Shown here: positions 60,424-64,000 of the stretch, piece by piece | Layout: the number at the start of each line of letters is the position of its first letter | Numbering within the stretch: the stretch's first letter is position 1 | Source: Candidatus Zixiibacteriota bacterium | GTDB taxonomy: Bacteria; Zixibacteria; MSB-5A5; GN15; JACZUZ01 | DNA: 64,000 nucleotides | Direction: 5' to 3' | Assembly: GCA_024280835.1 (NCBI GenBank) | Contig: JAJRPJ010000008.1 | Location: forward strand, 147,730-211,729 | Program-made: the position numbers and the translations under genes | Notes under the pieces: model-generated | What the model was told of the DNA's origin: nothing | The model's input: only the letters and a program-made list of their open reading frames with translations | Databases searched by the model: none

Positions 60424-61398
60424 ATGCCATTGAAGATTGTCTACATGGGCACCCCCAGTTTTGCGACTTCTGCGCTGCAGGATTTGACGCAATCACGCCA
60501 TTCTGTGGTGGCGGTTGTCACTGGTCCAGATATGCGCTCAGGTCGCGGACGGCAGTTACGTCCGACTCCAGTTAAGGAATTGGCTTTGCAATTGGGTTTG
60601 CCAGTTATGACACCTTCATCATTGAAGAGCCCTGAGTTTGCTGGTGAGTTGAGCGAGTACGACGCGGACATCTTTGTGGTGGTGGCTTTTCGGATTTTGC
60701 CGCGTTCGGTGTATTCAGCTCCGCGACTCGGTTCAATTAATTTGCATGGCTCGCTTTTGCCGCTTTATCGCGGAGCAGCGCCTATTCAGAGGGCTTTGAT
60801 GGATGGCGCAACCGAGACGGGGTTGACGGTGTTTTCATTGGCAGACAAAGTCGACACTGGTGGAACGGTTTTGCAGCAGTCTATGGCAATTTTGCCAGAG
60901 GACAATTTTACTAGTTTGTCAGCTAAAATGGCAGCAGAGTCTGGAGCGCTTTTGATTGAGGCACTGGACCGAATGGAAACTGGGAATGTGAAATTGGTAG
61001 CTCAGGACAATTCTCTGGCGACATCTGCGCCGAAGATTGTGTCGGTTGATAGATTGATTGATTGGAGCACAAGTTCGATTGCGATTGTTAATCAGATTCG
61101 CGGTTTAGCGGAGACACCAGGCGCATACACAACATGGCGCGGCAAACGTCTAAAAGTTTTAGGCGCGCGAGTTTTGACCGAAGAAGATTGCGAGAAAATC
61201 CAGTTACGCCAACCATTGGCTGTTGGAGAAGTGACGATCGCAGGTAAGAAAATTTGTATTGGGGCTGGTAATGGCTCCAGACTTGAATTAAGCGCCCTTC
61301 AACCAGAGGGCAAAAAGAAAATGATGGCTGTAGATATTATTAATGGACAATTCCTTCGCGATGGCGAACGATTGGGTGATGACGCCGAAAGCGTATGA
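60424..61398 (+). CDS. fmt: Methionyl-tRNA formyltransferase
   Basis: A 324-residue enzyme that formylates initiator Met-tRNA with 10-formyl-THF. N-terminal IVYMGTPSFATSAL, the SLLPLYRGAAPIQRAL catalytic segment preceded by INLHG, DTGGTVLQQ, and a C-terminal OB domain (PGAYTTWRGKRLKVLGA). Length is as usual. ATG at 60424. It overlaps the RNase gene by four bases (ATGA), so they are coupled. Confidence 0.96.
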   Translation: MPLKIVYMGTPSFATSALQDLTQSRHSVVAVVTGPDMRSGRGRQLRPTPVKELALQLGLPVMTPSSLKSPEFAGELSEYDADIFVVVAFRILPRSVYSAPRLGSINLHGSLLPLYRGAAPIQRALMDGATETGLTVFSLADKVDTGGTVLQQSMAILPEDNFTSLSAKMAAESGALLIEALDRMETGNVKLVAQDNSLATSAPKIVSVDRLIDWSTSSIAIVNQIRGLAETPGAYTTWRGKRLKVLGARVLTEEDCEKIQLRQPLAVGEVTIAGKKICIGAGNGSRLELSALQPEGKKKMMAVDIINGQFLRDGERLGDDAESV

Positions 61399-63122
61399 AT
61401 CAAGAAACATCGATTCAAAGCAAATCGATTCAAAACACATCGATTCCAGAAGTGTCTACAGCTACGCGCTCTAAGAAAGTAGCGCAAAAAAAGAAAGAAG
61501 CGTTCAGCGCCAAGAGGGACACAAGTCCCCGTGCGCAGAGGACGCAAGGAGAAACAAAAGTGAAAAGAGAATTACTAATTAATGTGGGAGATTTTGAAAC
61601 CCGCATAGCCCTGCTGGAGGACGACCGTTTGGTTGAGCTTTCAGTTGAGCGCCCAGAAAATGAGCGCATGGTAGGCGATATTTACAAGGGCAAGATTTCC
61701 AAAGTCTTGCCTGGTATGCAATCGGCGTTTGTGGATATTGGTCGCGATAAAGCGGCGTTTTTGCATTCGTCGGATATGGGACATTTGCCGCGCGATAAGA
61801 ACAGTTCTGAGGAGCTTGAGGTTAGTGACGGTGGCGATGATGTTAGTGATAGCATTGTTCGCAAGGGTAAACGTGTCGCGATTGAGCGTGCGCTCAAAGA
61901 TGGCCAAGAAATTTTGGTTCAAATTATCAAAGAGCCGATCTCGACTAAAGGTCCACGAGTTTCGACGGATATTTCGATTCCAGGTCGTTATGTAGTGATG
62001 GTGCCTGATAGTTCTGGAGTTCGTGTTTCCAAAAGGATAAGCAGTTGGGGTGAGTCGCGTCGTTTGCGATCGATTGTCGAGCCGATGCGTCCAGAGGGAT
62101 TTGGGCTGATTTGCCGCACTGAATCTGAAGGCGCGTCTGAGAAAGAGCTTCTGGCTGATATCAAGCGTTTGTTGAAACAGTGGGAGACGTTAAAACAGAC
62201 GATTGACACTAGCCCTGTTCCCGCTTTGATACACAAAGAGCAGGATATGGCTCTATCGATAGTCCGAGATGTTATCAATGAGTCTATGGATCATATTGTG
62301 ATTGATGATCGCCGTGAGCATCGCCAATTGGTTGCTTACGTGCGTCAAATTGCTCCGCAATTGCGTGATCGGATTGAGCTTTACAAAGGTGAGACACCGC
62401 TATTTGATAAGTATGAAGTTGAGCGCGAGCTTGAGAAAATGCTTGATCGGCGGGTTTGGATAAAGAAGGGCGCTTATCTGATTATTGACCAGACTGAGGC
62501 GATGTTGACGATTGATGTTAATACTGGCAGGTTTGTTGGCAAGAAGGATCAAGAAGACACAATCTTTCGCACCAATATTGAAGCGGCCAAAGAGATTGCG
62601 CGTCAGTTGAGGTTACGAGATTTGGGTGGTTTGATTGTTTGTGACTTCATTGATATGTATAGCCGCGACAATCGCCGCAAGCTTTATGAGACATTCAAAA
62701 AAGAATTAGCCAAAGATCGCGCCAAAGGCGCTGTTAATCCTGTTTCGGAATTTGGTCTAATTGAATTGACGCGCCAGAGAGTGCGTCCGTCGTTGGTGCA
62801 AGCATTTTCTGAGCCGTGTAGTTGTTGCAGTGGTTCCGGTCGTGTGCTTTCCAGAGAGACTATGCGCGCTAAGATTGATCGTTGGTTCCAGAGGGCGCAT
62901 CAGGCGCGTCAGTATCGTGATTTCCATTTGGTGGTCAATCCATCTCTGGCTGATTCATTAGTTGGTGATGGTGAACCTGGCAGTAATCGCTTGCGGACCA
63001 TTATGAAGCAAAATAGTGTCCGTGTAAATTTGGTGAGAGACACACTTATTTCATTGCAGGAATTCAAAGTCTTTGAAGCTGATAAGAATGTTGAAGTTAC
63101 TGAAAAATATCAGAGCGTCTGA
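61395..63122 (+). CDS. rng: Ribonuclease E/G family protein
   Basis: A 575-residue endoribonuclease. An S1 domain (about 85-180: MVGDIYKGKISKVLPGMQSAFVD) is followed by the RNase H-like and 5' sensor regions, the Mg site in TIDVNTGRF and LIVCDFIDMYS, and a zinc-link Cys pair in PCSCCSGSGR. The first 55 residues are low-complexity, with a thrice-repeated ACATCGATTC-type DNA motif. A GTG at 61560 in frame, preceded by AAGGAG eight bases upstream, opens at VKRELLINVGD, the usual N-terminus. It may be the main start. Confidence 0.94.
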   Translation: MNQETSIQSKSIQNTSIPEVSTATRSKKVAQKKKEAFSAKRDTSPRAQRTQGETKVKRELLINVGDFETRIALLEDDRLVELSVERPENERMVGDIYKGKISKVLPGMQSAFVDIGRDKAAFLHSSDMGHLPRDKNSSEELEVSDGGDDVSDSIVRKGKRVAIERALKDGQEILVQIIKEPISTKGPRVSTDISIPGRYVVMVPDSSGVRVSKRISSWGESRRLRSIVEPMRPEGFGLICRTESEGASEKELLADIKRLLKQWETLKQTIDTSPVPALIHKEQDMALSIVRDVINESMDHIVIDDRREHRQLVAYVRQIAPQLRDRIELYKGETPLFDKYEVERELEKMLDRRVWIKKGAYLIIDQTEAMLTIDVNTGRFVGKKDQEDTIFRTNIEAAKEIARQLRLRDLGGLIVCDFIDMYSRDNRRKLYETFKKELAKDRAKGAVNPVSEFGLIELTRQRVRPSLVQAFSEPCSCCSGSGRVLSRETMRAKIDRWFQRAHQARQYRDFHLVVNPSLADSLVGDGEPGSNRLRTIMKQNSVRVNLVRDTLISLQEFKVFEADKNVEVTEKYQSV

Positions 63123-63134
63123 TTAGCTAGGAAT

Positions 63135-63785
63135 ATGGAATACGAAGTCAAATTGGATTTAGGTGATCAGGCGAAGTACGAGCGTTTGGTGGCTTCACTA
63201 GGAACTCCGCAATTTGAGATTCAGCAGGAGAATTATTTTTTTGACACAAGTGAAGGCCATCTATTGGAATTGCACTGGGCTTTGCGAGTTCGGACGATTA
63301 CGAAAGTCGGAGCAGAGAAGTCTCTGGATTCGACTTCGGCTGAGATTACTTTCAAGGGCCCACAAGAAGGCGATGGTGAACTTAGCGCCCGCAGTGAGAT
63401 CAATGCTGAACTGCCTTTAGCAACAGCTACTGCAGCTATTGCCGGTGGATTCGACTTGACCGTTTTGAAGCTCGAGCCCATTGAGGCCGTGCGCAAGCTG
63501 ATTGGTGAGAGTAAGTTGATTCCGTTAGTATCTTTTAGGAATCGCAGGATAGTTTTTGATATGCGTCCTGACTGCGATTTTCCTCTGGAAATTGATATGA
63601 CTACCTTCGGAGAAGGTTCTGTACGTTACGAATTGGAAATGGAGTTTCCAGAGCGCATTGAAAGTGATTTGGCTCAGGCCACGGCCTATATTAAAAGGCT
63701 TTTTGAGAGTTTGGATATTCCATATCTCGCGCAACCAATGAGTAAATTCGCAGTAGCCCTGCAAAAACGTTCGCTTTTGAGATGA
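63135..63785 (+). CDS. CYTH domain protein (triphosphate tunnel enzyme family)
   Basis: A 216-residue protein. It begins MEYEVKLDL, the ExExK signature of CYTH/class IV adenylate cyclase-thiamine triphosphatase tunnels, with NYFFDT and LRVRTI strands, FKGP, and MSKFAVAL at the C-terminus. These hydrolyse or cyclise triphosphates; the substrate cannot be assigned. It lies 12 bases after rng and is probably the last gene of the def-fmt-rng operon. Confidence 0.88.
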   Translation: MEYEVKLDLGDQAKYERLVASLGTPQFEIQQENYFFDTSEGHLLELHWALRVRTITKVGAEKSLDSTSAEITFKGPQEGDGELSARSEINAELPLATATAAIAGGFDLTVLKLEPIEAVRKLIGESKLIPLVSFRNRRIVFDMRPDCDFPLEIDMTTFGEGSVRYELEMEFPERIESDLAQATAYIKRLFESLDIPYLAQPMSKFAVALQKRSLLR

Positions 63786-64000
63786 ACCGAGTCCGCGGTT
63801 GCTATGTATAAGAGCACAACTATGTATAGAACACAATCGGCCGACATAAGGATTAGAGTTTTGAACTGATTTGTTCAACGGACCTGTCCTCCAGAATTGG
63901 TTGGATGAGCCATTCTAGTTCCAGAGCTTTAATGAGATTAACAAGTAGTAAGATAACAATGGATAATAAACTAAACTTCCTCACAGGTCTTTGAGAGTTA
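63786..64000. other. Right-edge intergenic sequence
   Basis: About 215 bases after the CYTH gene without a recognisable gene or clear terminator. The short ATG frame near 63959 closes after 11 codons. Confidence 0.4.

Noticed and set aside
60202-60492. 96-codon minus-strand frame ending CLSCRGRIANSVVQ
   Set aside because: One CxxC is not enough for a zinc ribbon, the frame overlaps fmt, and there is no ribosome site.
1-64000. tRNA or rRNA genes
   Set aside because: No T-loop-like GTTCGA/GTTCAA context with matching arms and no rRNA segments were seen in the gene-free regions; a tRNA search program would settle this.

Overview
The window looks like part of a chromosome from a Gram-negative, respiring, uncultured-type bacterium of the FCB/Zixibacteria kind. 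This placement is an inference from gene content, not a tested phylogeny. Supporting signs are several predicted outer-membrane beta-barrels, a patatin-BamA type phospholipase, a heme-copper-type respiratory fragment (pentaheme cytochrome plus heme farnesyltransferase), GerW and DUF2953 in a Gram-negative setting, and the block rpsF-ssb-rpsR-DUF2232-rplI-DUF151. By eye the base composition is moderate (mid 40s % GC). TAG, TAA and TGA are all used as normal stops.

Layout. 0-7.5 kb: respiratory genes (pentaheme cytochrome, CtaB), a DUF2231 membrane protein, a 99-bp MITE-like repeat, a DUF4139 surface protein, a SlyD-like isomerase and a small metal cluster (His-rich protein, HupE, membrane-anchored partner). 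The anchored partner is cut by an in-frame TAG. 7.6-19.5 kb: Lon, YchF-like GTPase, two paired M16-fold proteins that both lack the zinc motif, an SppA fused to a predicted outer-membrane barrel, a DUF4097-like secreted protein and an SpoU methyltransferase. 19.6-30.5 kb: patatin-BamA phospholipase, a beta-barrel gene severed from its signal peptide by two TGA codons, a large unrecognised membrane protein next to an inverted REP pair, an alanine:cation symporter, a lipoprotein, a Cys/Met-metabolism PLP enzyme and a TPR protein. 30.5-39.7 kb: a long minus-strand run with LarE and three small unknown genes, an LpoA-like TPR/periplasmic-binding protein, the ribosomal block and Pth. 39.7-48.7 kb: two-component system, copper P-type ATPase, an unknown secreted protein and a multicopper oxidase overlapping an outer-membrane barrel, probably copper or metal handling at the envelope. 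48.8-52.1 kb: an accessory patch with an intact REP-associated tyrosine transposase (RAYT) between inverted 42-nt REP units, two decayed RAYT tails, and direct GT-rich repeats. 52.1-64 kb: UbiD-family decarboxylase, a subtilisin with four PKD domains, then a plus-strand block (DUF2953, GerW, YajC, deformylase, Fmt, RNase E/G, CYTH).

Most genes left of about 48.8 kb lie on the minus strand, and all genes from 57.2 kb on lie on the plus strand. Sampled lines also suggest that strand composition changes sign across 45-57 kb, around the RAYT/REP patch. This may be a replication-strand switch or a rearrangement joint.

The most unusual points are the nonsense-interrupted genes, the RAYT/REP array with its decayed relatives, the zinc-less M16 pair, the barrel-SppA fusion, the repeat elements in the intergenic regions, and the uncharacterised genes at 23.7-25.5, 30.5-31.8, 44.6-46.0 and 49.8-51.4 kb. 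No CRISPR array, tRNA or rRNA was found.
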